NCBI RefSeq assembly: GCF_022647665.1
Contig: NZ_CP071872.1
Location: forward strand, 248,001-312,000
Source: Streptomyces formicae
Lineage (GTDB): Bacteria; Actinomycetota; Actinomycetes; Streptomycetales; Streptomycetaceae
DNA length: 64,000 nt
Direction of reading: 5' to 3'
Both the position numbers and the translations under genes were made by a program. Numbering within the stretch: the stretch's first letter is position 1; every line of letters starts with the position of its first letter. Shown in pieces: positions 7,251 through 15,590 of this stretch. The notes below the pieces were generated by a model. The model did no database searches, was not told the DNA's origin, and worked only from the letters and a program-made list of their open reading frames with translations.

Positions 7251-7648
7251 AGCGCCCCCACCGGAGGCGCCGTCGTGGCGGGAACGATCCGGTGCGCAGG
7301 CGCGTCCGCCGCCCTCCCGGAGCGGCCGTCCGGGAGGGCGAGGAGCAGGGTGCTGGTGCCGGTGAGGGCGAGGATACGGGCCAGGATCGGGGGCGGGTGG
7401 TGCAACCGCAGGGATCCGCAGGCCGCAGCGGTTGCGCTGGACGCGTGGAGGAAAGCGTTGAGGCCGGTCACGTCGCAGAAGGTGACGGTGGTCAGATCGA
7501 CGTCGATGGTGCGTATGCCGTCGCGCAGGCATTGCGCGAGCGACTCGCGCACCACGTGCACCGTCTCCAGGTCGATCTCACCGGTCAGGGTCATCAGGGC
7601 TCGGTTGTTCATGTCGTGTCGGAAGACGGTCAGCTGGGGAATGGGCAT
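7247..7648 (-). CDS. STAS domain anti-sigma factor antagonist
   Basis: This 133-residue protein starts at ATG 7648 (MPIPQLTVFRHDMNNR). MTLTGEIDLETVHVVRESL, IRTIDVDLTTVTFCDVTGL and LRLHHPPPILARIL are the three STAS blocks. The usual phosphorylatable serine position (the DSSGL-like motif) reads DVTGL, so a threonine would be the acceptor. Such proteins sequester serine-kinase anti-sigma factors and release stress sigma factors. A candidate promoter lies at 7733-7756. The nearby PP2C relic is the kind of partner that would dephosphorylate it. Confidence 0.8.
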   Translation of the reverse strand: MPIPQLTVFRHDMNNRALMTLTGEIDLETVHVVRESLAQCLRDGIRTIDVDLTTVTFCDVTGLNAFLHASSATAAACGSLRLHHPPPILARILALTGTSTLLLALPDGRSGRAADAPAHRIVPATTAPPVGAL

Positions 7649-7999
7649 GGCGCCTCGGTTCAGGAGACCGGCGGAACAGCGTCTCGGGGTGCCGGACTCC
7701 CGGCCCCTCCTGGCGTGCTCCGGATACGGTCGTACTCTCATGCGGGCAGGTGAACGGACGTTCCGGCAGCCTGTGTTCCAGGCGGATGTCCAGCTGGTCC
7801 CCGCGGGGATGCGTCGGGTGGTCGGACGGTGTCCGCTGCCCTCGGCCATCCATGCCGAAGCAACGCGCTTCGGCGTGTGAGGCGTTGACGTCTCCACACA
7901 GGGTCGTCCGCGGCCCGGGTGAAGGGACGGGGTGGAACGGGGCAGACCCTTGCTGGGGACGACCAGCCAGATCGATGGGTTCACACGGGGTTCACAGGG
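7649..7999. promoter_or_regulatory. Untranslated gap upstream of the STAS gene, with a candidate stress promoter at 7733-7756
   Basis: On the minus strand GTTC, 14 bases, then GAGTAC lies 85-108 bases before the STAS start. This is close to the SigB-family consensus and to the elements before the DUF5994 copies. I see nothing else in the gap; open frames on the plus strand lack domains and start signals. Confidence 0.4.
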
Positions 8000-8152
8000 G
8001 CATGGGAGATCCGCCCCCACAGCGGCCCAGTGCCGAGATGAACGCGGGAAGTCCGGTCCTCACATCGCGGGAGCGGGTCACCGGGCGCCGTCGGTCCGAC
8101 GGGGGGTGGTGCCGACCGGCGCCAGCATGACTCGGATCGGCGTTGCGGTCAT
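8000..8152 (-). pseudogene. Third DUF5994 gene relic
   Basis: From ATG 8152 the frame reads MTATPIRVMLAPVGTTPRR, parallel to the DUF5994 start MTATIDRTT...RLSLTPTG, then TDGA followed by a stop where the WWP signature should be. RSRDVRTGLPAFISALGRCG continues in a shifted frame. The rest of the gene is gone. Confidence 0.6.
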
Positions 8153-8256
8153 GACGCTGCCCCTGCCCCGGGCTGGTCCGCGGCCCAGTGTTGTGAATCA
8201 CCGAGAGCGACACGAGCAGGAAAGCGCGTGTGCGAAGTGCTCTCGGTATCTGCAGA
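8153..8256 (-). repeat. Upstream repeat copy C of the DUF5994 cassettes
   Basis: A diverged third copy of the block at 3857-3965 and 6327-6432, keeping GTGTGCGAAGTGCTC and the ACGAG/GAGCGAC spacing. It sits directly before the third DUF5994 relic. Confidence 0.55.
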
Positions 8257-8281
8257 GTACTCCTCGGACAACAAGAAAGAC
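8257..8281 (-). promoter_or_regulatory. Candidate SigB-family promoter before the DUF5994 relic
   Basis: On the minus strand GTCT, 15 bases, then GAGTAC, with the same spacing as at 6433-6457. Its upstream half falls inside the duplicated tRNA-flank sequence that starts at 8269, so the insertion event supplied or preserved the -35 element. Confidence 0.35.
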
Positions 8282-8351
8282 CCGGCTCTACGAGCTGGGT
8301 CTTCGTCGTGGAGCGGGTGACGGGAATCGAACCCGCGCTCTGAGCTTGGGA
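8269..8351 (-). repeat. att-like direct repeat: tRNA-Gly(CCC) 3' part plus terminator, left copy
   Basis: These 83 bases match 14343-14425 except for two paired changes in the hairpin. Positions 8309-8351 equal the last 43 bases of tRNA-Gly(CCC), including the anticodon loop and CCA; the match ends abruptly at 8352. A 3' tRNA fragment in direct orientation about 6 kb from the intact gene is the standard footprint of site-specific integration at a tRNA gene. Confidence 0.8.
8277..8303. terminator. Duplicated tRNA terminator hairpin
   Basis: AAGACCC (8277-8283) pairs with GGGTCTT (8297-8303), and an inner GCTC/GAGC helix lies around TAC. The original at 14351-14377 has AAGGCCC/GGGCCTT, so both strands of the same base pair changed together. 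Confidence 0.7.
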
Positions 8352-8557
8352 TCACCCGGCACTTGACCTTCTGCGCAGCGTCTGACCTGCGAAAATATGC
8401 GGGCGACGGCGTCGTCCTGGCTGCTTCGTCCGACCCCTTGGTGACCGCTGTTTACCGCGCCTACTGGCACGTTGTGGCACGGTCTGCGTGAGGCGTTGCC
8501 CAGGCCCGTGCATCAGTTTGTGGCCGTGATCCCTGCCCGGTGAGGGTGTCACGGTGA

Positions 8558-9491
8558 TCAGCGCAAACGACGCTCGATCGCTGAGCGGATCTTGGGTACG
8601 GCCTGCTCGTCGAAGCCTTCGCGACGAAGCTCGAAGCGGTGGAGTTTCGGCATGGTTCCCTCGTTGTACCCGGTGACGAGGTAGCCATCGAAGTCCCGGT
8701 TAGAGTCCTCCTCTACATTCACAAGACCGAACCGGTTCAGCATCCGGTGGGCCTCGTATGCGTCCTTGCCGAGGCCGAATTGCCGGAGCCTGATGTCACT
8801 GGCGACGAACACCGGTTGTGCACCGAACCGGTAGTGGAGCCAGGCCAGCATCAGCAGGAAGTTGATCTCGGTGTCTTCCAACAGATGGATCCATCCGTTG
8901 AGGAACAGTCCTGCTGGCAGCCATGGAACCCTCTCCTCCGCCGGCACCATCTAGTGGTCGGGGTTGCTGCCGCCCCCGTATGGCACGCCGCGCTCGTGGA
9001 GGAGCTGGAACCCGTCGTACTTGCCTCTGCCCTTGCTTCCGTTAGGCAAGTGGATGAGTTGGAACGCGTCTCCCGACAGGCGGTCCAAGGCGCTGTGCAA
9101 CTGCCGCACCTCCTTGTCGCACGGTGATGTAGTTCCTGTCGCCCTTCCGGCTGAGCTCTGACGGCGTGGCGAACAGGTCGACCCAGCTCGCTGTGTCGAT
9201 GTTGTTCAAGGGCAGGGGGTTGCCCGGATGGGTGCCGGGATTTCGTGACTGGGCCACGAATAGGGCCGTGAGATAGGCCCTGAGGGCGACCCCGCGAGGA
9301 GAGGGCAGGCGTGTCGATGGCGGATGATCCTGCGGCGGTGGAAGGCGCCTGTCTGAGGGATCCCCGGGGAGCTCGGCCGGCTCGGTGCGGAACATGAAAT
9401 CGGACCGGACTCGCAGCTGTCTTCCCGTCTCGACCTCCGCGAACTTCTTGCACGCCTTGCCGACCTCGGCCTCGCTCTTCTCAAGCTTCAC
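8558..9491 (-). pseudogene. Hypothetical island gene split by a frameshift and a stop
   Basis: A single protein seems to run from GTG 9491 (MKLEKSEAEVGKACKKFAEV) through SRKGDRNYITVR near 9125. It then changes frame to DKEVRQLHSALDRLSGDAF, continues to GVPYGGGSNPDH, and meets an in-frame TAG at 8951-8953 directly before MVPAEERVPWLPAGLFL. The remaining 130 codons reach 8558 and contain INFLLMLAWLHYRFGAQPVF and GLVNVEEDSNRDFDGYLVTG, with a winged-helix-like feel around ASDIRLRQFGLGKDAYEAH. I do not recognise the family. Two lesions make it a likely pseudogene. Confidence 0.55.
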
Positions 9492-9973
9492 GCGACGGGC
9501 TTCGTAGCGCTTGCGCTCGCTCGCAGAGAGGGACTGGAGATCATGGAAACGAGTTCCCCCTTGCTGATCTGAACGTCTTGATCTGGTCCCTCTTCCGCCG
9601 TTGAGGAGTCGTCGAGGATCGCTGTCTGGGCGTGGAGCAGGGCACGGTGCACGTCACTCACAGCGGAACGCACTTCGTCGCCGGATATGAGAGACGCCTC
9701 GACGATCCACTTGTAAGCGGTCGACCGGTTCTCGAACAGCTTCCCGTCGTCCTCATCCTTCAGGATGGAGGCCAGGGAGTCGTGCCAGCCGTAGAGCTTG
9801 ATCAAGAGGTCCCTGTACAGGCCCTTCTTGTCGTCCAGCCAGCGCACCTGTTCTGCATGTGCTCGTTGTTCCTGCTGGATACGCACCTGTCCGCGCTGAG
9901 CCAGCCATGCGCCCGCAAAGCCCGTCACAGCCCCCACCGTTGTGCCCGCAAGTCCGACCAGCGCTGCTTCCAT
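9488..9973 (-). CDS. Hypothetical membrane-anchored protein
   Basis: This 161-residue protein starts at ATG 9973 with one N-terminal membrane helix (LVGLAGTTVGAVTGFAGAWL) followed by an Arg/Gln-rich, helical cytoplasmic part. This layout is common in small actinobacterial proteins of unknown role encoded on integrated elements. Its last 17 codons overlap a second frame reading LQSLSASERKRYEARR, which flows into the next gene (9491 downwards). The original C-terminus may therefore have been lost to another frameshift near 9520, with this and the broken downstream gene having been one. Confidence 0.5.
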   Translation of the reverse strand: MEAALVGLAGTTVGAVTGFAGAWLAQRGQVRIQQEQRAHAEQVRWLDDKKGLYRDLLIKLYGWHDSLASILKDEDDGKLFENRSTAYKWIVEASLISGDEVRSAVSDVHRALLHAQTAILDDSSTAEEGPDQDVQISKGELVSMISSPSLRASASATKPVA

Positions 9974-10251
9974 GACGGCCTTCTAGCAGAAATCTGACTC
10001 AGCGAGCAGAGAAAGATCAATCATCGACCCACGACGGCCACGGGCGGAGGCGTGCTGAGGTCCCCAAGAGGGCGCGAGGTACTGCAGCTTCGCGGCGCTC
10101 TCGGAGACTGCATGGTGCAGCACTTCCGTGACCAGCGGTACCAAGCCCGCCGTAGGCGCCCATGGCAGGGCGATGCGCCGATGCCGTCCGCTGACCGCGC
10201 AGAAGTTTCCGATCAACGGGCCAACTCATCCGAACGACAAGTCCGTACCGG
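9974..10251. other. Gap without a recognisable gene
   Basis: Short open frames exist on both strands. None has a domain or convincing start, and no hairpin stands out. Confidence 0.4.
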
Positions 10252-11499
10252 TTACCGCGTGACCTGGTGGAGTTCGAGTTCGCCGTCGAGTTCGAGGGCC
10301 AGGACGCTGGGAGCGACAGGAGACTTGATGCGGATGACGCGTGGGATGTTCCAGTCAGGCAGGCCGTCGGAGACACTGTAAGGGACCGCTGCTCCGGTGC
10401 TCAGGACGGATATGCGCCTGACTGCGTTGTGCAGACCTCGTAGTTCAATGAAACCGTGTGCCGTGCGGGTGCACATGAGAAACAGCGTACGGCGGTCCTT
10501 TGACAGGGTCGATGGGCCGTCGAAGTGCCCGAAAGGCAGACCGGTGGTGGTGTACACCGCGTCGTGATTGCGGCGGATCCACCGGCCCAGAGCCGTGAGG
10601 CGGGCCGCGTCCTCGGGCGGGATCGTACCGTCCTCGCGTGGGCTGATCTTGAGCAGGAGGTTGCCGCCGCCGGCGATGGTGTCCGCGAAGACCCGTATGA
10701 GCTCACCGACGGACGGGAGGTGAGTGCCGGCCCGCTGGTGGCCGTGAGCGCCGGCCAGTGGATAGCACAGCTCCCAGGCCCCGTCAGGCGGGATGATCGA
10801 TGTAGCCAACTCGGGTGTGCCGTAGCCTCTGTGGCCGTCTTGGCGCCCGATGACCACGGTCTCCGGACCCAGGGCCGGGAGTACGCCGGGCAGCTCATCC
10901 GCCCAGTACCGCACCGCGCTGTGCTCCTGGTCCCCATCGAACCACAGCAGATCCGGCCGGTAGTTCTCGACCAGCTCACGGATCTGCCGGAAGGCCATAC
11001 GCCCACGCTGCTCGTTTGCCTTGTGGTCTTCATCGTGATGCTGCGGCCTTGCCGCCGCGCTCTCAGGTGGTGGCGTGTGAGGCTGTGAGGGGCGGGCTGC
11101 CGTGCCCGGGGCGCGACTGACGTCATGGTGCGAGAAGTACAGCCCGACGCGGAGCCCGCTCCGATGCATTGCCTGGGTGAACGGGCGAACCAAATCCTTG
11201 CCTGCCGGGGTGGCTGTGGCCACGGACAGATCGGTGGAGGCCGTGTCCCAAAGAGTCACCCCATCAGGGCCTTTCGCGGTCATCACCGCGTACTTGGCGC
11301 CGGCACGGACGAACAACTCCGCCCAGTCGCCGGGCCTGTAGCGCGCGGCCGTGAACCCGCCGAGTTGTTCCAAGTACTCCTGGTACGAGATCTGGCCGGG
11401 CGCCGAGTCCCAGGGCTGAGGGATCCCTCGCACTGAGAAGATCCCCCAGTGCACGAAGATTCCGAGCTTGGCCTCGCCGAACCATGACTGCACAGTCAT
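10252..11499 (-). CDS. GH29 alpha-L-fucosidase-like glycoside hydrolase with altered substrate motif
   Basis: This 415-residue protein starts at ATG 11499 (MTVQSWFGEAKLGIF). GIFVHWGIFSVRG (13-25) and LLWFDGD (184-190) mark the GH29 barrel, with D188 at the nucleophile position. The normally invariant KHHDG fucose-binding motif reads KGPDG (76-80), so both histidines are missing. A Pro/Ser/His-rich insert at about 128-160 is unusual. There is no signal peptide, so it should act inside the cell. The likely regulator is the DeoR/LacI-type protein at 12930-14006. GH29 membership is clear; fucosidase activity is doubtful. Confidence 0.75.
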   Translation of the reverse strand: MTVQSWFGEAKLGIFVHWGIFSVRGIPQPWDSAPGQISYQEYLEQLGGFTAARYRPGDWAELFVRAGAKYAVMTAKGPDGVTLWDTASTDLSVATATPAGKDLVRPFTQAMHRSGLRVGLYFSHHDVSRAPGTAARPSQPHTPPPESAAARPQHHDEDHKANEQRGRMAFRQIRELVENYRPDLLWFDGDQEHSAVRYWADELPGVLPALGPETVVIGRQDGHRGYGTPELATSIIPPDGAWELCYPLAGAHGHQRAGTHLPSVGELIRVFADTIAGGGNLLLKISPREDGTIPPEDAARLTALGRWIRRNHDAVYTTTGLPFGHFDGPSTLSKDRRTLFLMCTRTAHGFIELRGLHNAVRRISVLSTGAAVPYSVSDGLPDWNIPRVIRIKSPVAPSVLALELDGELELHQVTR

Positions 11500-12929
11500 T
11501 CCTGTGTGCTCCTTGTGCTTCCGTACGGTGTGCGGGCAGGGAGAAAGGTCGGGGGACTTGCAGGTGAAAGACGGGCAGCCCAAGGCACAGCCGAAGAGCC
11601 CTTGACGGTGGAGTGTGAGAAGCAGCGTGCGCTGCGCTGCCGATCGTGATGGCGGTACGCACGGCAGACGCGTCCGGCGGGACACTGGCCGGCATGCAGG
11701 CGGCATCCAGCCCGAAGGCTTCGGCGCGTCGTGCAGGTGCTGTGCGCCATGCGGACTCAGCCGGGGGCGAGTCCGTGGCTGAATTCGTCCCAGTTTGCCT
11801 GAGATCCACTGTGTTTGACGGTGCAGCGTGCCGTCCCGGGCGAGGTGGTCGGTGCAGAACGCGGCCGACTGCCCCAACTCCGGGGAGATCGCGTCACGCG
11901 GACAGAGCGGTGCCGCGTACGTTCTCCCGGCGCGCCAGGTCGCAGGCAGGAGGGCGAATCCGACGTCCGCCTACTGGCCGGTGGGTACTCTCGGGACCTC
12001 GGTTCCCGCGACCGGGACGGGTGCCACGATGTGGAACAGCGTCCGGGTCCGGGTAAAGCAGGCATCGTGGTATCCGGTGGCTGCGGCGTTGCGCTGGCGA
12101 GGAAGCCTTGTGAGCGGGGCCCCGGCAGTACGCCTGCAGTGGCTCGGGCAGACTGACCGAGGCGGCACTGCGGAAGACGCTCGTAGGCGTAGTTGAGCGG
12201 GTGTTCCCGCTCGTGGTGTCACTCGTGACACGGAGTCACTTCCGCCCCGGGGACACCGTGCCGAGTGTGGTGAAGGCGCTCAGGATGCAAGACACGTCGG
12301 CGTAGTAGCGCTCCAGCGCGGTGCAGCCACCGGACGGTCGGGTGCCAGCCCGTCCGTCTGAATGAGCGGTCCTCATGTGCCTGCAGCACCGTCGTCGAAC
12401 CGGGCGCCCGCGCGGCGGAGCATGGCGGCATCAGGCCTTGGTAACCGGTAGGCACCGGCTCGGTGCCCCGAATGCCGTTCGTTCGCGACGATGCGCTGCC
12501 CCCAGTGCCATGCGGTGTTCCGGTGACTGGTGCGATGGCGATGGGCCCAGCAGCACACCCCACAGCTCCTTGACGGCAGCTCCCAGCCTGTCGAGCTTGT
12601 CGACGGCCGCGCCTCCGGTCCCCGCGCTCGGGACTCCGGGGCGAAGTTCTTCATGAGGATGTCCTCCACTTCGGGACTGCGGGTACGACAGGTAGGTCGG
12701 ATGAATGGCTTGTTCTTGCTCCGACTCGAGATCCTCCAGAGCGGCGTATGAACGGTCAACGAACCTCGGAAAGCTCGCACAAAATCAAGCATTCGCTGTA
12801 CTGGGCCACTACCGATGCACTTTCCTTGCCCACGAGGGCAGTTGCGGTGTCGGACCCTCCGATTCAGCTGGCTGAGCAAGACCTTGGATGTGTGCGACCG
12901 ATCATCTCGATCGGGGAGGGAGAACGAGG
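11500..12929. other. 1.4-kb stretch without an identifiable gene
   Basis: Frames on the minus strand (about 11500-12230) read partly like protein, for example ADVGFALLPATWRAGRTY after a single stop at 11971-11973, but I cannot match them to a family. The rest resembles decayed sequence. The last 100 bases should hold the promoter of the regulator at 12930; its leader has a strong GGGAGGGAGAACGAGG ribosome-binding region. Confidence 0.4.
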
Positions 12930-14006
12930 ATGCTGTTCTCGCAGCGGCGGGAAACCATCATGCGTACGGTCCGGCTGCACGGCGCGGTCAGGGTGGCGGA
13001 GATCGCCGAGAGGCTGCACGTCTCACAGATGACAGTGCGCCGCGACATCAACTTGCTGGCCGAAGAGGGCCTTGTGGTCCGTGTCCACGGTGGTGCCACC
13101 CTGCCAGCCCGTAAGGGGGCGGCAACCGAACAGCGGCCGACGCCAGACGGCCTCGGCGGAAAGCTGGTCCTCGGCATGGTCGTCCCCGCCGCAACGCGGT
13201 ACCACCGGCAGGTGGTCCAAGGGGCACGGGAGGCGGCTGAGGCCCTGGGCGCGCGGCTGTCCCTGGGAGTGTCCCGCTATGACTTGCACGAGGACCGTGT
13301 CCAAGCGGACAGGCTCGTCGAAAGCGGCATCGACGGCCTCCTGCTCACTCCCAGTGCCCACCTGGGCGAAGCCGCCGGGAGCCTCAGCTGGATAAGCCGG
13401 CTGCCGGTGCCAGTCACGATCGTCGAGCGCCGTCGCGACCCACGTGTGGGCCTCGACACCTCCGACTATGTCGCTTCCGACCACGAGCTGGGAGCTTTGA
13501 GCGCGGTCCGCCATCTCCACGACCTTGGTCACCGCCGCATCGCCTTGGTGTGCAACAAGACTCCGTCCAGCAGCTGGATCGTGCGAGGGCTGGACGCCGC
13601 AACCGAGCTACTCGGACTGCCCCGGGACGTGCCCCGTGTACTCGTCAGCGCGGACAGCGACCAAATCACCGTCGACGCCCGCCTCGATGAAGCGGTCGCC
13701 GCGGGCGCCAGCGCGGTGCTCGCCCATCCCGACTACAACGCCATCACGCTGGTCGAGACCGTCACTGAGCGGGGAATGGCGATCCCTGGCGATCTCGCGA
13801 TCATCGCGTACGACGACACCCTGGCCGCCCACGCGGACATTCCGCTGACCGCGGTGGAACCGCCACGGAGCGACGTGGGCCGTACGGCGGTGGGGCTGCT
13901 CGTCCGGAGGTTGAACGAGGGTCCCGCACATCCTTCGCAGCAGACCCTGCTGGCTCCGCGGGTCAACGTCCGGGCCTCGACCGCACCATGGACATCCAAC
14001 GCGTGA
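12930..14006 (+). CDS. DeoR-type HTH regulator with a LacI-type sugar-sensing domain
   Basis: This 358-residue protein starts at ATG 12930, with the purine-rich GGGAGGGAGAACGAGG just upstream. Residues about 1-60 form a DeoR-like winged helix (AVRVAEIAERLHVSQMTVRR, then EEGLVVRVHGGA). From about residue 75 the periplasmic-binding-protein-like LacI/GalR effector domain follows: LGMVVPAATRYHRQVVQGA, GIDGLLLTP, DLGHRRIALVC, PGDLAIIAYDDT, LTAVEPPRSDVGR. It is encoded towards the tRNA end of the island and probably represses sugar-use genes such as the GH29 enzyme. Confidence 0.85.
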   Translation: MLFSQRRETIMRTVRLHGAVRVAEIAERLHVSQMTVRRDINLLAEEGLVVRVHGGATLPARKGAATEQRPTPDGLGGKLVLGMVVPAATRYHRQVVQGAREAAEALGARLSLGVSRYDLHEDRVQADRLVESGIDGLLLTPSAHLGEAAGSLSWISRLPVPVTIVERRRDPRVGLDTSDYVASDHELGALSAVRHLHDLGHRRIALVCNKTPSSSWIVRGLDAATELLGLPRDVPRVLVSADSDQITVDARLDEAVAAGASAVLAHPDYNAITLVETVTERGMAIPGDLAIIAYDDTLAAHADIPLTAVEPPRSDVGRTAVGLLVRRLNEGPAHPSQQTLLAPRVNVRASTAPWTSNA

Positions 14007-14169
14007 ACGCCTGCCTCGGTGCGGCCCGTGCGGAGCGGCCAGTGTGACCGCCCTTTGGCGAACCACCACTCATGGAGCGCTCCGTGGACGACGAGGGCGC
14101 GGGCGGACGCTGTGTTCCAGCCGGGCCACGGAACCGACGGGGCTGACCTTCCGCAACGACGTGGACAAG

Positions 14170-14300
14170 CTGGAGTCCCAGGGCCAGAGCCGGCGTGCTG
14201 TCGTTGCCGCGGTTCGAGGGCGGGCGCCTGGTACTGGCGGTCGATGCGTCCGCGTTCGCGCCGAGCGTGAGAAGGCCGCGAACGTGCCCGGCGAGCAGCC
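14170..14300 (+). pseudogene. Possible transposase fragment
   Basis: LPRFEGGRLVLAVDASAFAP resembles the first catalytic strand of streptomycete transposases that carry GRLVLAVDVSPWLRPDA. Only about 40 residues remain, with no start, no downstream motifs and no inverted repeats. Confidence 0.35.
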
Positions 14301-14342
14301 ACCGGCACGGGAACGGGCAAGCGACACCCAGCGCGGTCCAGG

Positions 14343-14425
14343 CAACAAGAAAGGCCCGGCTCTACGAGCTGGGCCTTCGTCGTGGAGCGGGTGACGGGAA
14401 TCGAACCCGCGCTCTGAGCTTGGGA
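14343..14425 (-). repeat. att-like direct repeat, right copy (with the intact tRNA)
   Basis: Partner of 8269-8351. The repeat covers the tRNA terminator and the 3' 43 bases of the intact tRNA-Gly. The roughly 6.0 kb between the copies is the putative integrated island. Confidence 0.8.
14351..14377. terminator. Terminator of tRNA-Gly
   Basis: AAGGCCC (14351-14357) pairs with GGGCCTT (14371-14377), with an inner GCTC/GAGC helix. It starts six bases beyond the tRNA 3' end on the minus strand. Confidence 0.75.
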
Positions 14426-14456
14426 AGCTCATGTTCTACCATTAAACTACACCCGC
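14383..14456 (-). tRNA. tRNA-Gly(CCC)
   Basis: The 74-base gene begins GCGGGTGTAG and ends CCCGCTCCA with an encoded CCA. The acceptor stem GCGGGTG pairs with CACCCGC, and the T arm is GCGGGTTCGATTCCCGT. The anticodon stem TGAGC/GCTCA encloses TTCCCAA, giving anticodon CCC. It is used as an integration site (see the direct repeats). Confidence 0.95.
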
Positions 14457-14690
14457 GAAACGGAGCCGTTGATCGGTTCCGCATCGTCGCACACTGTACC
14501 CCATCCGAGCCCCCGGCGTCCGAGCCGCGGGGCTTTCGCGATCTCCGGGAAGGTGACGGGGAGGGGTGGATGTGGGGGTGCGGTGGAGGGGTGGGGCATA
14601 CCTTCGAGGGAGCGGAGCGCCGCGTGGAGTGGTGTCCTGTTGATCCCCTAATGTGGCTATCTCGTCCACGCTTGTTGGGGAAGGGACTTG

Positions 14691-14921
14691 ATGGACTCGA
14701 TGGACTCTATGGACGCGTCGGAGTCGATGAAGGACCACGGTCACGCGCTGGAGCGCACCGTCGTCCGCTGTGCCGAGGGGCATGTCTTCACCACCTCGTC
14801 GTTCCCGATGCAGCAGCTCGGTGCCGGGCGGATCGGGCCCGGGCGGCTCATTCGGTGTCCGCGGTGCGCGCGGCTGAGGCATGCCGTACCGGTGGAGGCC
14901 GTGGAGGCGTGGAGCCGGTGA
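14691..14921 (+). CDS. Small conserved zinc-ribbon-like protein
   Basis: This 76-residue protein starts at ATG 14691 (MDSMDSMDASESM), behind AAGGGA. ERTVVRCAEGHVFTTSSFP and RLIRCPRCARLRHAV contain CxxGH and CPRC pairs that could bind one zinc. A similar small protein is common upstream of dcd in streptomycetes. Function unknown. Confidence 0.7.
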   Translation: MDSMDSMDASESMKDHGHALERTVVRCAEGHVFTTSSFPMQQLGAGRIGPGRLIRCPRCARLRHAVPVEAVEAWSR

Positions 14922-15002
14922 AGCGGTAGCGGTCGGCGGGGCGGAGCGCGCGGGGCGGCGTCCGATTGGGGCGGGCCCGCGCGCTCTGCGTATCCTCGGG
15001 GC

Positions 15003-15578
15003 GTGCTTCTCTCAGACTTGGACATCCGAACCGAGATCGACGCGGGACGGGTCCGTATCGACCCGTTCGACGATTCGATGGTGCAGCCCTCGAGCATCGA
15101 CGTGCGGCTCGACCGCTACTTCAGGGTGTTCGAGAACCACCGCTATCCCCATATCGACCCCGCCGTCGAGCAGCCCGACCTGACGCGGCTCGTCGAGCCG
15201 GAGGGCGACGAGGCGTTCATCCTCCACCCCGGCGAGTTCGTGCTGGCGTCGACGTACGAGGTCATCACGCTGCCCGACGACATCGCCTCGCGGCTGGAGG
15301 GCAAGAGCTCCCTCGGGCGGCTCGGGCTGGTCACGCACTCGACCGCCGGCTTCATCGACCCCGGGTTCTCCGGGCATGTCACGCTGGAGCTGTCGAATCT
15401 GGCGACGCTGCCGATCAAGCTGTGGCCGGGGATGAAGATCGGGCAGCTGTGCATGTTCCGGCTGAGCTCGCCGGCGGAGCACCCGTACGGATCCGAGAAG
15501 TACGGATCGCGCTACCAGGGGCAGCGCGGACCGACGGCCTCGCGGTCCTACGTGAATTTCCATCGGACGCAGGTGTGA
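15003..15578 (+). CDS. dcd: dCTP deaminase
   Basis: This 191-residue enzyme starts at GTG 15003 ([13 protein letters not shown]) and is of normal family length. It deaminates dCTP to dUTP for thymidylate synthesis in the cytoplasm. [10 protein letters not shown], the catalytic-site block [19 protein letters not shown] and [20 protein letters not shown] are all present. The downstream phosphoribosyltransferase follows after 12 bases, so they are probably one transcript concerned with nucleotide metabolism. Confidence 0.95.
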   Translation: MLLSDLDIRTEIDAGRVRIDPFDDSMVQPSSIDVRLDRYFRVFENHRYPHIDPAVEQPDLTRLVEPEGDEAFILHPGEFVLASTYEVITLPDDIASRLEGKSSLGRLGLVTHSTAGFIDPGFSGHVTLELSNLATLPIKLWPGMKIGQLCMFRLSSPAEHPYGSEKYGSRYQGQRGPTASRSYVNFHRTQV

Positions 15579-15590
15579 GGACCGGACGCC

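Noticed and set aside
8352..8557. Possible integrase end next to the left att copy
   Set aside because: I looked for the tyrosine recombinase R-H-R-Y motifs in all frames around both repeats and found none.
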